A DNA stretch of 64,000 bases from Nonomuraea helvata. GTDB taxonomy: Bacteria > Actinomycetota > Actinomycetes > Streptosporangiales > Streptosporangiaceae. The notes beneath the pieces were generated by a model. It did no database searches, had not been told where the DNA came from, and saw only the letters and a list, made by a program, of their open reading frames with translations. Of this stretch, positions 1 through 8,907 are shown in pieces (the stretch's first letter is position 1; every line of letters starts with the position of its first letter). The stretch spans positions 1,426,001 to 1,490,000 of the forward strand of contig NZ_BAAAXV010000001.1 in NCBI RefSeq assembly GCF_039535785.1, written 5' to 3'. A program made the position numbers and the translations under genes.

Positions 1-1853
1 TGAGCCGCCTGGACGGCGCCCGGTTGATCTGCCGGCGGTCCCGGCTGCTGCGGCGGGTCGCCGGCCGCGGTGCGATGGTCATGGTGCAGCTGCCGTTCGC
101 CGAGGTGGCACGGCTGCTGGGGGACCGCACCGACGTGGTCGCCGCGATCGCGTCGTCGCCCGGCTCGACGGTCGTCTCCGGCGATCCGGAAGCCGTGGCC
201 GAGGTGCTGACCGGCTGGCTCGAGCAGGGGATCCCGGCCCGCCGGGTCGCCTCGGACGTGGCCTTCCACGGGCCCCAGATGGATCCGCTGCTGGCCGAGC
301 TGACCGCCGCCGCGGCCGACCTGACGGCCGACGCCCCCGGCATCCGCGTCTACTCGACGGCGCTGGACGATCCACGGACGAGTCACGGCTTCGACGGCGC
401 GTACTGGGCGGCCAACCTGCGCCGGCCGGTGCGCCTGGCCGACGCGGTCGCGGCGGCCGCGGCGGACGGGTACCGCGCGTTCGTCGAGATCTCCCCGCAC
501 CCGGTGGTCACCCACTCGGTGCTGGAGACGCTGGGCGCGGGCGGGCACGAGGAGGTCTTCGTCGGCGCGTCGTTGCGGCGCAACCGCCCGCCGCGCGTCA
601 CCCTGCCGGCCAGTGTGGCCGCGGCATACTGCGCCGGCCTCGATGTGGACTGGCATCGCCTGCAGCCGGCCGGCGGGCCGGTCGTGCTCCCCACGTACCC
701 CTGGCAGCACCGCAGGCACTGGCGTGCGCCGTCGGCCCCGGACACCGCCGGTCGCGGCCACGATCCGGACACGCACACGCTGCTCGGCGACGGCATCGAT
801 CTCGCGGGCTCCGACGTGCGGCTCTGGCGGACCGGCGTGGACGACCAGACCCGGCCCTACCCCGGCAGCCACGCCATCGAGGGCGTGGAGATCGTGCCGG
901 CCGCGGTGCTCGCGGCGACCTTCTTCGCCGCCGCCGGAGGTCAGACGCTCGGCGAGGTGACGATGTCGGCGCCGCTGCTGACCGCCGACCGCCGCGAGGT
1001 CCAGGTCGTCCGGCAGGGAACCGGGCTGCGGCTGGCCGCCCGTACCGCGGGCGAACCGGACGCCGCCTGGCAGATGATCGCCACCGCGACGGTGCCCGCC
1101 ACGCCGGGAGAGGCGCCGGCCCCACCGGCGCACGCGCTCTCCCCGGCGGAGCCTGGTCTGATCATGCAGCGGCTCGCCGCCGTCGGCGTACCCGGCACCG
1201 GGTTCGACTGGATGGTCGAGGAACTGCTGCGCGGCGACGGCGCGCTGCGCGCCCGGGTACGGTGCGGGCCGGCCGCCACGTGGGCGCCCGTCCTGGACGC
1301 GGCGATGTCGGTGGCGCCGAGCGCGTTCCCCGGCGACCCGCTGCTTCGCATGGTGACGCACGTCGACCGGCTGGTCGCGGCCGGAGAGCCACCGGACACG
1401 GTGGACATCGAGGTGTGGCTCGACCCCGAGCGCGCCGACACGGTGCAGGTACGGGTGACCGACGGCGCCGGTGACGTCGTCGGCTGGCTGTCGGGGCTGC
1501 GGTACCCGGTGATCGACGTGCCGGCCCCCGCGGAGAACGGCGCCGACGGCGCGCGGCCCGCCGAGTCCATCGCCGACCTGGGACCGGAGGAGCTGCGCGC
1601 GTTCCTCCTGGAGGAGGTGGGCGCGCAGATCGCCAAGGAGATGCGGCTGGCCCCCGGCGATCTGCAGCCGCACCGGCCGCTGGTCGAGCAGGGGCTGGAC
1701 TCGGTGCTGACGGTGGTCGTCCGGCGGCGGCTGGAGAAACGGTTCCGCTGCTCGCTGCCGACGACCCTGCTGTGGCAGCAGCCGACCGTCGCCGCGGTCT
1801 CCGACTACATCGCCGGGCTGGTGTCCGCCAACGGGAGCACTGAAGCGGGGTAA
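1..1853 (+). CDS. Iterative type I polyketide synthase, C-terminal part (AT-DH-ACP), 5' end outside window
   Basis: The reading frame is open from the first bases and starts upstream of the window. The visible protein begins inside an acyltransferase domain (conserved RGRGAM-like segment, GSTVVSG, FHG and the ISPHPV segment), closes it with the post-AT linker LPTYPWQHRRHW near residue 230, continues into a dehydratase/thioester-hydrolase fold carrying HAIEGVEIVP (HxxxGxxxxP) near residue 290 and a second-half LDAAMS aspartate motif near residue 430, and ends with an ACP whose phosphopantetheine serine lies in QGLDSV. The DH-ACP spacing leaves no room for a ketoreductase. This matches KS-AT-DH-ACP iterative synthases of the orsellinic-acid type rather than 6-methylsalicylate synthases, which keep a KR. 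The product assignment is inferred from architecture. No thioesterase follows; the next gene is on the opposite strand, so this is probably the cluster edge. Confidence 0.85.
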   Translation, partial: SRLDGARLICRRSRLLRRVAGRGAMVMVQLPFAEVARLLGDRTDVVAAIASSPGSTVVSGDPEAVAEVLTGWLEQGIPARRVASDVAFHGPQMDPLLAELTAAAADLTADAPGIRVYSTALDDPRTSHGFDGAYWAANLRRPVRLADAVAAAAADGYRAFVEISPHPVVTHSVLETLGAGGHEEVFVGASLRRNRPPRVTLPASVAAAYCAGLDVDWHRLQPAGGPVVLPTYPWQHRRHWRAPSAPDTAGRGHDPDTHTLLGDGIDLAGSDVRLWRTGVDDQTRPYPGSHAIEGVEIVPAAVLAATFFAAAGGQTLGEVTMSAPLLTADRREVQVVRQGTGLRLAARTAGEPDAAWQMIATATVPATPGEAPAPPAHALSPAEPGLIMQRLAAVGVPGTGFDWMVEELLRGDGALRARVRCGPAATWAPVLDAAMSVAPSAFPGDPLLRMVTHVDRLVAAGEPPDTVDIEVWLDPERADTVQVRVTDGAGDVVGWLSGLRYPVIDVPAPAENGADGARPAESIADLGPEELRAFLLEEVGAQIAKEMRLAPGDLQPHRPLVEQGLDSVLTVVVRRRLEKRFRCSLPTTLLWQQPTVAAVSDYIAGLVSANGSTEAG

Positions 1854-1859
1854 GGGAGG

Positions 1860-2807
1860 TCAGGCGGTCGTGAGGGTGGCGGGGTCGGTGTTGGAGCCGC
1901 AGAGCACCACCGCCACCCGCTCGCCCGGGGCCGGGGTGTAGGCGCCCGCCAGCAGCGCCGCGTACGCGGTCGCGCCGGCGGGCTCCGCCGCCAGCCGGTG
2001 CCGCGCCCAGAGGGTGCGCCGGGCCTCGACGATCGCCTCGTCGCTCACCAGCACGCTCCGCACCCGAGGCGACGAAAGGATCTCGAACGGGATGGCGCCG
2101 AGCCTGGTCGCGCCCAGCGCGTCGGCCGCCACCCCGCTGACCTCCACCGGCACCGGCTCCCCCGCCCGCAGCGCCTCGTGCAGGGTCGGGATCCGCTCGG
2201 GCTCCACCGCGACGATCCGCGGCCCGGACATGGACCCGGCCTCATGAGCGGCCCCGGAGGTGCCCAGGGTGATCCCGGCGGCGAAACCTCCGCCGCCGAC
2301 GGCGACCACCACCGTGTCCACGCCGCCCGTCTGCTCCACGATCTCCAGCCCCGTGGTCCCCTGCCCCGCCACCACCTCGGCCTGGTCGTACGCGTGCACC
2401 GCCAGCGCGCCCGTCTCGGCGGCGCGCTTGGCGGCGGCCTCGGCGGCCTCGGAGTAGATGGCGCCGGTCTGCGTGACATGCGCCCCCAGCGCCGCGAGCC
2501 CCGCCACCTTCACCGGGCTGGTCACCTCGGGCACGAAGATCTCCGCCCGCACCCCCAGGGACCGCGCCGCGTGCGCCACCGCCAGCCCGTGGTTGCCCCC
2601 GCTGGCGGCGATCACCCCGCTGGGCGGCAGCGCACCGGCCGACAGGATGCGGTTGAACGCCCCCCGCACCTTGAACGACCCCGAGTGCTGCAGCAGCTCC
2701 AGCTTGAAGAAGACCCCGGCCGAGACCTCGAGGACCGGCGTGCGGAGCACGTGCCCGTCGATACGACCCGCCGCGGCCAGCACATCCGAATAATCCACAA
2801 CGCCCAC
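1860..2807 (-). CDS. Threonine/serine dehydratase (PLP-dependent ammonia-lyase)
   Basis: A 315-residue fold-type II PLP enzyme. The PLP lysine sits in SGSFKVRGA near residue 46, the substrate loop is ASGGNHG near residue 69, and a glycine-rich phosphate-binding loop (VGGGGF) lies near residue 171. The length fits catabolic threonine/serine dehydratases without a C-terminal ACT regulatory domain, so allosteric control by isoleucine is unlikely. It deaminates L-threonine or L-serine to the 2-oxo acid. The GTG start shares one base with the TAG stop of the upstream gamma-lyase-type gene (TAGTG), so the two are translationally coupled. 2-Oxobutyrate is the common product of threonine dehydratase and cystathionine/methionine gamma-lyases. 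The gene converges on the PKS fragment with a gap of only 6 bp. Confidence 0.88.
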   Translation of the reverse strand: MGVVDYSDVLAAAGRIDGHVLRTPVLEVSAGVFFKLELLQHSGSFKVRGAFNRILSAGALPPSGVIAASGGNHGLAVAHAARSLGVRAEIFVPEVTSPVKVAGLAALGAHVTQTGAIYSEAAEAAAKRAAETGALAVHAYDQAEVVAGQGTTGLEIVEQTGGVDTVVVAVGGGGFAAGITLGTSGAAHEAGSMSGPRIVAVEPERIPTLHEALRAGEPVPVEVSGVAADALGATRLGAIPFEILSSPRVRSVLVSDEAIVEARRTLWARHRLAAEPAGATAYAALLAGAYTPAPGERVAVVLCGSNTDPATLTTA

Positions 2808-3994
2808 TATGCCAGGGCCTGTGAGACGTCATTCCAAAGGTCCTCGGGGTGCTCGATGCCCACCGCGATGCGTACGGTGCCCTCGCCGATCCCGCTCCTC
2901 GCCAGCTCATCGGCGCTCAGCGCGCGATGCGACGTCGTGGCGGGGTGCAGGACGAGCGTCTCCACGCCGCCGAGCGAGGGAGCGAGCAGCGCCAGGCGTA
3001 CGGAGCTCATGAACTTCTCCCCCGCCGCCCGCCCGCCCGCCAGGTCGAACGAGAGCACCCCGCCGAAGTCGGACAGCAGCTTGCCGGCCAGCTCGTACGA
3101 GGGATGCGAGGAGAGCCCCGGCCAGTGCACCGCGGTGACGGCGGGGTGCGAGGCGAGGCGGGTGGCGAGGAAGCGGGCGTTGGAGCAGTGGCGCTCCATG
3201 CGCAGCCCCAGCGTCTGCAGCCCCCGCAGCGACAGCCAGGCCGCGAACGGATCCGCCGAGGCCCCCAGCTCGATCGCGAAGTGCCACACCTTCTCGTAGA
3301 GGGAGTCGGAGGCGAAGACGGCGATCCCGCCCACCACGTCGGTGTGCCCGGACAGGTACTTGGTGGTGGAGTGTACGACGATGTCCGCACCGTGCTCGAT
3401 GGGCCGGGAGAGCAGGGGCGTGGCGAACGTGTTGTCCACCACGGACAGGATCCCCAGCTCGCGGGCCGCCGCGCACATCCCGGGCAGGTCGGCCACCAGC
3501 GTCATCGGGTTGCTGATCGTCTCCAGGTAGACCAGGCGGGTCTCCGGCCGGACGGCGGCGCGCAGGGCGGCGGGGTCGTTCTCGGGCACGTACGACACCG
3601 TGATCCCGAACCTGCCCACCAGGTCGTTGATCATGGCGGCGGTCCCGCCGTACAGGGAGGTCTGGGCGATGAGGTGGTCGCCGGGCTTGAGCAGCCCGAG
3701 CAGGACGGTGTTGATCGCGCCCATGCCCGAGCCCGTGGCGATGGCCGCGGTCCCGCCCTCCAGGTCGGCGACGGCCAGCTCCAGCGAGCGCACGGTGGGG
3801 TTGGTGTAGCGCGCGTACACGAACGGCCCGTCGGCCCGCCCCATCGCGTCGGCCATCACGGCGGGGTCGTCGAAGCTGAACCCGGACGTCTGGTAGATCG
3901 GCATGGTGATCGGGCGGCTGCCCTCGATGGAGGGTTGCGGCACGTGAACGGCGCGGGTCTCCGGACGGAGAGACTCAGGACGGGATTCGGTCAT
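2807..3994 (-). CDS. Trans-sulfuration family PLP enzyme (cystathionine/methionine gamma-lyase or synthase type)
   Basis: A 395-residue Cys/Met-metabolism fold-type I enzyme. The motifs are Y-x-R in VYARYTNPTV near residue 63, GSGMGAI near residue 88, DNTFATP near residue 188 and the PLP lysine in HSTTKYLSGHTD near residue 210. The substrate-specificity positions do not let me separate cystathionine gamma-synthase, gamma-lyase and methionine gamma-lyase; coupling to threonine dehydratase favours a 2-oxobutyrate-producing lyase. I chose the ATG at 3994 because homology begins at MTESRPESLRPETRAVH; the frame runs open further upstream but with non-protein-like composition. Only 59 bp separate this start from the divergent MocR regulator gene, which probably controls it. 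Confidence 0.85.
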   Translation of the reverse strand: MTESRPESLRPETRAVHVPQPSIEGSRPITMPIYQTSGFSFDDPAVMADAMGRADGPFVYARYTNPTVRSLELAVADLEGGTAAIATGSGMGAINTVLLGLLKPGDHLIAQTSLYGGTAAMINDLVGRFGITVSYVPENDPAALRAAVRPETRLVYLETISNPMTLVADLPGMCAAARELGILSVVDNTFATPLLSRPIEHGADIVVHSTTKYLSGHTDVVGGIAVFASDSLYEKVWHFAIELGASADPFAAWLSLRGLQTLGLRMERHCSNARFLATRLASHPAVTAVHWPGLSSHPSYELAGKLLSDFGGVLSFDLAGGRAAGEKFMSSVRLALLAPSLGGVETLVLHPATTSHRALSADELARSGIGEGTVRIAVGIEHPEDLWNDVSQALA

Positions 3995-4053
3995 AGACCC
4001 AGGATCCCCGCGGAGGAGGTCCGATGTGAGAGCCAATACGGCAGAATTGGTCC

Positions 4054-5472
4054 ATGAATGGGGCCAATCTCGATGACCTCGTCGATCTGCTGGGCCGCTG
4101 GGCGTCGGGCCGCGGCCCGCTGTACCTGCTGCTCGCGGCCAGGCTGCGGGCCCTGATCGACGACGGCGTGCTGCCGCCGGACCAGGCCCTGCCTCCCGAC
4201 CGGGTGCTCGCCAGGCGGCTCGCGGTGGGCCGGGGCACCGTGGTGGCCGCGTACGACCTGCTGCAGCAGGAGGGCCGCGTGCTGCGCCGCCAGGGCAGCG
4301 GCACCCGGGTGGCCGCGCTCGACCTGCCCTCGACACGGACCGCCGACAGCGTGGTGGCCAACTCGCTGCTGCTGCACATCCTGCACCCGCCGGACGGCGT
4401 GCAGCTCCTGACGTGCGCCGCGCCGGAGGACCCGCCGGCCGCGATGTTCGAGGCGTACGAGGAGGCGGGCGCGCGGCTGGCCGGGACGCGGGACCTGGGC
4501 TACCAGCCGGCGGGCCAACCCGCCTTGCGCGCCGCCCTGGCCGCCTACTTCACCGACCGCGGCGTGCCCACGACGGCCGACGAGATCATGGTGACCACGG
4601 GCGCGCAGCAGGCCCTCACGCTGCTGACCGGCCTGCTGGTGGCGCCCGGTGACACGGTGCTGACCGAGACGCCGACGTATCCGGGCGCGCTTGAGGTGTT
4701 CCGGCACGCCGCCGCCGTCGTCCGGCCGGGAACGGCGGAGGATCTGCGCGAACGTCCCGCCATGGCCTACTTCGTCCCCACCGCCCGCAACCCGGACGGC
4801 TCCATCATGGACCGCCCGGCCCGCAGGCGGCTGACCGCGCTGGCCGCCGAGCACGACGTGCCGCTGATCGACGACGAGGTCTGCGCCGAGCTGTGCTTCA
4901 CCGGCGAGACTCCTCCTCCGCTGGCCTCGTTCAAGGGAGGCGAGCACCTGATCTCCGTCGGCTCGCTGAGCAAGCTCGTCTGGGGCGGCCTGCGGGTCGG
5001 GTGGATCCGCGCGGCCGCTCCGCTGGTCTCACGGCTGGCCAGGCTGCGAGCCGTGCACGACCTGGGCGGCGAGGTCTTCAGCCAGCTCGCCGCCGTCGCC
5101 CTGCTGCGCCGTCTGGACGACGTACGCGCGGCGCGCGTGCGCACGTTGCGGGAGCGCCACGACCACCTGTGCGCCGAGCTGCGCGCGCACCTGCCGTCGT
5201 GGTCCTTCGAGCCGGCCCTCGGTGGCCAGACCATCTGGGTACGGATCCCGCGCGGCGACGCCGACTCCTTCTCCCAGGTCGCGCTCAGGCACGGCGTCGC
5301 GGTGCCGCCGGGCAGGTCGTTCGACCCGCTCGGCGGGCATGCCGACCGCATGCGCCTGCACTTCCTCTTCCCGGAGGAGGAGCTTTCGCGAGCGGTGAAC
5401 AACCTGGCCGCGGCCTGGGCGGACTACGACGGATCGGGCCGCTCGGTCTCCCGTCACCCCCTGGTCGTCTGA
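4054..5472 (+). CDS. MocR/PdxR-family transcriptional regulator (GntR wHTH fused to aminotransferase)
   Basis: A 472-residue chimeric regulator. Residues about 15-85 form a GntR winged helix (LPPDRVLARRLAVGRGTVVAAYDLL followed by GSGTRVA). Residues about 120-460 are a fold-type I aminotransferase domain with the PLP lysine in SVGSLSKLVWGGLRVGW near residue 311 and the Asp of DDEVCAELCF near residue 274. MocR proteins bind DNA at promoters next to their own gene and respond to PLP or amino-acid adducts; this one faces two PLP-dependent amino-acid enzymes across a 59-bp intergenic region, so control of that operon is the straightforward inference. The ATG at 4054 gives a full wHTH. Confidence 0.9.
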   Translation: MNGANLDDLVDLLGRWASGRGPLYLLLAARLRALIDDGVLPPDQALPPDRVLARRLAVGRGTVVAAYDLLQQEGRVLRRQGSGTRVAALDLPSTRTADSVVANSLLLHILHPPDGVQLLTCAAPEDPPAAMFEAYEEAGARLAGTRDLGYQPAGQPALRAALAAYFTDRGVPTTADEIMVTTGAQQALTLLTGLLVAPGDTVLTETPTYPGALEVFRHAAAVVRPGTAEDLRERPAMAYFVPTARNPDGSIMDRPARRRLTALAAEHDVPLIDDEVCAELCFTGETPPPLASFKGGEHLISVGSLSKLVWGGLRVGWIRAAAPLVSRLARLRAVHDLGGEVFSQLAAVALLRRLDDVRAARVRTLRERHDHLCAELRAHLPSWSFEPALGGQTIWVRIPRGDADSFSQVALRHGVAVPPGRSFDPLGGHADRMRLHFLFPEEELSRAVNNLAAAWADYDGSGRSVSRHPLVV

Positions 5473-5484
5473 CAGGGTGGACCC

Positions 5485-6171
5485 ATGGAGACGACCTTCG
5501 TACTCGTGCACAGCCCTTCCGTCGGACCGTCGACCTGGGCGCCCGTGGCCGAGTCGCTGGAGCGCCGCGGGCACGCGGTCGTGGTGCCCGACCTGACCGG
5601 CGTGGCGGCGGGCGGCGCGCCGTACTGGCCCCGGGTGGTGGAGGCGGTGCGAGCGGTCACCCCGGACACTCCCGTCGTGCTGGCCGTACACAGCAACGCG
5701 GGGTTCTTCCTGCCGCTGGTCAAGGAGGGGCTGGGCGATCGGGTGGTGGCGTGCGTGTTCGCCGACGCGCACATCCCGCCGCGCGAGGGCCTGATCAAGG
5801 TCGCGGACGAGAGCTTCCTGCCGTTCCTGCATGACCTGGCGGGCCCCGACGGCGTGCTGCCGCGCTGGACCGACTGGTGGGACGAGGAGGACGTGGTGGC
5901 CATGCTGCCCGATCCCGCCGTACGCGTACGGGTGGCGGCCGAGCAGCCGCGGCTGCCGCTCGACTACTACACCCAGCCCGTCCCCGTGCCCTCCGGCTGG
6001 GACGACGTCAGGTGCTCGTGCCTGTGGTTCGGGCCGCCGTACGAGAACGTCGCCGAGGACGCGGCCCGCCGGGGCTGGCCCGTGACCCGCCTGCCCGGCA
6101 TGCACCTGCACCAGCTCGTCGACCCTGAGGGCGTCACGGACGCGCTGCTCAGGCTCTCGCGGAAGTCGTGA
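5485..6171 (+). CDS. Alpha/beta hydrolase family protein
   Basis: A 228-residue protein opening with FVLVHSPSVGPSTW, where the usual HG oxyanion turn is replaced by HS. A later segment, VVLAVHSNAGFFLPLV near residue 70, is the nucleophile elbow (H-S-N-A-G), and a C-terminal histidine in MHLHQL near residue 208 could complete a triad. The length and layout resemble small actinobacterial esterases of unknown substrate. It starts 12 bp after the MocR gene and may be co-transcribed with it. Substrate unknown. Confidence 0.75.
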   Translation: METTFVLVHSPSVGPSTWAPVAESLERRGHAVVVPDLTGVAAGGAPYWPRVVEAVRAVTPDTPVVLAVHSNAGFFLPLVKEGLGDRVVACVFADAHIPPREGLIKVADESFLPFLHDLAGPDGVLPRWTDWWDEEDVVAMLPDPAVRVRVAAEQPRLPLDYYTQPVPVPSGWDDVRCSCLWFGPPYENVAEDAARRGWPVTRLPGMHLHQLVDPEGVTDALLRLSRKS

Positions 6172-6216
6172 ATTCTTCACTGTCGCCCCGCGATCGTCCT
6201 CGGAACACTCGTACAC

Positions 6217-7095
6217 ATGACAGCGATCAACGTGCACGGGCTCAGGAAGAGCCACCAGGGGTTCGAGGCGGTGAAGGGCATCTCGTTCGAGGTGGCGGAG
6301 GGTCAGATCTTCGCCCTGCTGGGCCGCAACGGCGCGGGCAAGACCACCACGATCGAGGTGCTGGCCGGCTTCCAGCGGCCTGACGGCGGCACCGTGCGGG
6401 TGCTCGGCCTCGACCCGTACGCCGACCGCGCGGCCGTCAGGCAGCGCACCGGGATCATGCTGCAGGAGGCGGGGTTCTTCCCTGACCTGACGGTGGCCCA
6501 GACCGTCGACACCTGGCGCGGATTCACCGCCGCGCCCCGCCCGCGCGACGAGGCGCTGGAGCTGGCCGGGCTGACGGACAGGCGGACCACCAAGGTGCGC
6601 CAGCTCTCCGGCGGCGAGAAGCGCCGGCTCGACCTGACGCTGGCCCTGCTGGGCCGCCCCGACGTGCTCTTCCTCGACGAGCCGACCACCGGCATGGACC
6701 CCGAGGCACGCAGGAGCACCTGGGACGTCGTTCGCGATCTCGCCCGGCAGGGCACCACGATCCTGCTCACCACGCACTACCTGGAGGAGGCGCAGCGTCT
6801 GGCCTCCGCCATGGCGATCATGGATGCGGGCGAGGTCGTCGCGTCGGGCGACATGGCGGAGACCCTCGCCGCCCGCTCCGGGCGGGTGGCGTTCCGGCTG
6901 CCCGCGCACGTGGACCCCGGCGACCTGCCGCTGCCCGTCACCGTGGAGGGCGAGACGGCCGTCTGCCGCGCCGACGACCCCGACCTGGCCGCGCAGACGC
7001 TGCTGACCTGGGCGGCCGGGCGCGGCCTGCGCCTGGCGGGCCTCGAGGTGCGCACGGCCACCCTCGAAGACCTCTTCCTGGAGAGCGCCCGATGA
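6217..7095 (+). CDS. ABC transporter ATP-binding protein, drug-efflux (DrrA-like) type
   Basis: A 292-residue ATPase with Walker A GRNGAGKTT near residue 36, signature LSGGEKRRLDL near residue 130, Walker B VLFLDEPTTGMD near residue 150 and the H-loop in LLTTHYLEEA near residue 185. The C-terminal extension is the one seen in DAN/DrrA-family exporters. Its stop overlaps the start of the permease gene by 4 bp (ATGA), so pump subunits are translationally coupled. A histidine kinase and response regulator follow in the same direction, giving a complete sensor-regulated efflux module. The substrate cannot be read from sequence. Confidence 0.92.
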   Translation: MTAINVHGLRKSHQGFEAVKGISFEVAEGQIFALLGRNGAGKTTTIEVLAGFQRPDGGTVRVLGLDPYADRAAVRQRTGIMLQEAGFFPDLTVAQTVDTWRGFTAAPRPRDEALELAGLTDRRTTKVRQLSGGEKRRLDLTLALLGRPDVLFLDEPTTGMDPEARRSTWDVVRDLARQGTTILLTTHYLEEAQRLASAMAIMDAGEVVASGDMAETLAARSGRVAFRLPAHVDPGDLPLPVTVEGETAVCRADDPDLAAQTLLTWAAGRGLRLAGLEVRTATLEDLFLESAR

Positions 7096-7805
7096 GCCTG
7101 ACCGCCACCTACCGCCTCGGCACGCGCCTGTTCTGGCGGGACAAGAGCATGCTGTTCGCCTCGGTGATCACCCCCGTGGGGCTGGCCGTGGGGATGCCGG
7201 TACTCATGAAGCAGGTACTCGGCGCCTCGTCGGCGACCCCGATCTTCCAGAGCTCGATCTCGCTGCTGCTGGCGATCACCGCGTTCATGAACGTCGCCGT
7301 CGCCCTGACCGCCCGCCGCGACCAGCTCATCCTCAAGCGGCTGCGGGCGAGCCGGCTGACGGACGGGCAGATCCTGATCGGCCAGATCGCCGGCACGGCC
7401 ACGCAGACCGTGGTCCTGATCGTGCTGTGCACGGTGGCCGTACGGTTCGTGGCCGGCGTGCCGCTCCCCGCCGACCCGCTCGGGTTCGCCGCCGTCATCG
7501 TCGCGGGGTCGGCCGTGCTGTCCCTCCTCGGCGCCGCGTACACGGCCGCGATCCCGCGCTTCGAGCTGGTGGCCGCGTTCACCATGCCCGTCTTCCTGGT
7601 GGCCGGGGTCTCCGCGGGCGCGATGGGCCCCATCCCGCTGCCCTCGTGGCTGCGCCCCGTCCTCGACCTGCTGCCCACCACCGCCGTCGTCAACGCCGTC
7701 AAGACCGGCGACCTCGCCGTGCCCGCCCTGGTGCTGGCCGCCTGGACGCTCCTCGGGCTGGTCGCGATCCGGCTATGGTTCCGCTGGGAACCCCGCAGGT
7801 CATAA
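7092..7805 (+). CDS. ABC-2 type transporter permease
   Basis: A 237-residue integral membrane protein with about six hydrophobic segments, including SVITPVGLAVGMPVLM near the N-terminus, a central pair around SISLLLAITAFMNVAVAL and VVLIVLCTVAVRFVAG, and a C-terminal LVLAAWTLLGLVAIRLWF. Positively charged loops (TARRDQLILKRLRAS) follow the second segment, as in ABC-2 permeases. It overlaps the ATPase gene by 4 bp and completes an ABC exporter that would act as a dimeric 2+2 complex. Confidence 0.88.
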   Translation: MSLTATYRLGTRLFWRDKSMLFASVITPVGLAVGMPVLMKQVLGASSATPIFQSSISLLLAITAFMNVAVALTARRDQLILKRLRASRLTDGQILIGQIAGTATQTVVLIVLCTVAVRFVAGVPLPADPLGFAAVIVAGSAVLSLLGAAYTAAIPRFELVAAFTMPVFLVAGVSAGAMGPIPLPSWLRPVLDLLPTTAVVNAVKTGDLAVPALVLAAWTLLGLVAIRLWFRWEPRRS

Positions 7806-7824
7806 GAAAGGTCATCTCGTCGCT

Positions 7825-8907
7825 GTGATCTCGTCATCGGCCAGGAAGCTCGCCGGCGGTCTCATCATCGCCGTCTCGGTCGCCTACACGGTGATCGCGC
7901 TGCTCTACTTCCGGTGGGGCCTCGGCTACGGGGCGGCGAGCGGGGTCGCGATACTCGCCGTGATCTCCACGCACTACCTGAACATGCGGGCGGGCCTGCG
8001 CGGCGAGCGCCCGCCCCGCTTCCCGCTCACGCTCGTGCTCCAGGCGGTCGCCACGTACCTGCCGGACCTCCTGCTGCCCGGCGGCATGTCGGCGGTGTCC
8101 GCGCCGATGCTGGCCGGGACGCTGCTGGTGTTCCTGCCGCTGGGCTGGGGCGGCGCGCTGGTGGGGCTCATGATGCTGTACGAGGGCGGCGTGCTGGCGA
8201 CGGGCATCGACATTCTGGTCGTGCTCTTCTACACGGTCACCGTGCCGACGACGGGCGCCATGATCTACGCGCTGGTGCGGTTCGTACGCGTGGCCGCGGA
8301 CCTGGAGCAGGCCAGAGCCAAGCTGGCGGACGCCGCGGTGCTCAAGGAGCGCCTGCGCATCTCCCGCGACCTGCACGACGGCCTCGGGCGCAGCCTCACC
8401 GCGATCGCGCTCAAGGGCGACCTGGCCTCCCGGCTCGTCGAACGCGACCCCGCCGCCGCCCGCACGGAGGTGGGCGAGCTGGTGCAGGTCGCCAGGGAGG
8501 CGGCCCAGGACGTCCGCCAGGTGGCCAGGGGCTACCGGGCGATGTCGCTGGCCGGCGAGGTGGACCGGGCGGTGGCGCTGCTGGAGTCGTCGGGCATCGG
8601 CGCGCAGGCCCACCTGACGGACGCGGCGATGCCGAGACGCTCGGAGGAGGCCCTGGCCTGGGCCGTACGCGAGGCGGTCACCAACGTGCTGCGCCACAGC
8701 AGGGCCACGACCTGCACGATCACCACGTCCGTGAACGGCGGCAGGCTCCGGCTCGAGGTGGCCAACGACGGCGTCCCCGAGTCTCCCGGCCCCGCCGGAG
8801 GGGGCCTCACGGGGCTGGCGGAGCGGGCGGCCCAGGCAGGCGGCTCCTGCACCGCCGCCCCGACCGGCGCCGGCGGCTTCCTCCTGGCCGTGGAGGTCGC
8901 GGCGTGA
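7825..8907 (+). CDS. Two-component sensor histidine kinase, NarL/DesK type (HisKA_3)
   Basis: A 360-residue kinase. The N-terminal 140 residues are four or five membrane segments with almost no extracytoplasmic loop, suggesting intramembrane or membrane-stress sensing. The phosphoacceptor helix is RISRDLHDGLGRSLTAIALK (His near residue 187), followed by a HATPase_c domain with N box VREAVTNVLRHS near residue 281 and a glycine-rich lid GGGLTGLAERA near residue 328. The start is GTG. The gene ends in a GTGA overlap with the cognate regulator and lies directly after an ABC exporter it probably controls. Confidence 0.9.
   Translation: MISSSARKLAGGLIIAVSVAYTVIALLYFRWGLGYGAASGVAILAVISTHYLNMRAGLRGERPPRFPLTLVLQAVATYLPDLLLPGGMSAVSAPMLAGTLLVFLPLGWGGALVGLMMLYEGGVLATGIDILVVLFYTVTVPTTGAMIYALVRFVRVAADLEQARAKLADAAVLKERLRISRDLHDGLGRSLTAIALKGDLASRLVERDPAAARTEVGELVQVAREAAQDVRQVARGYRAMSLAGEVDRAVALLESSGIGAQAHLTDAAMPRRSEEALAWAVREAVTNVLRHSRATTCTITTSVNGGRLRLEVANDGVPESPGPAGGGLTGLAERAAQAGGSCTAAPTGAGGFLLAVEVAA

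Noticed and set aside
5029..6909. 626-codon minus-strand open frame antisense to the MocR, hydrolase and ABC genes
   Set aside because: His/Arg/Gly-rich composition without any domain; it is the mirror of GC-rich third positions in real plus-strand genes.
7914..8903. Apparent N-terminal extension of the response regulator to 531 residues
   Set aside because: The extension lies out of frame within the histidine kinase gene and is Arg/Gly/Pro-rich; the GTG at 8904 gives a normal receiver start.
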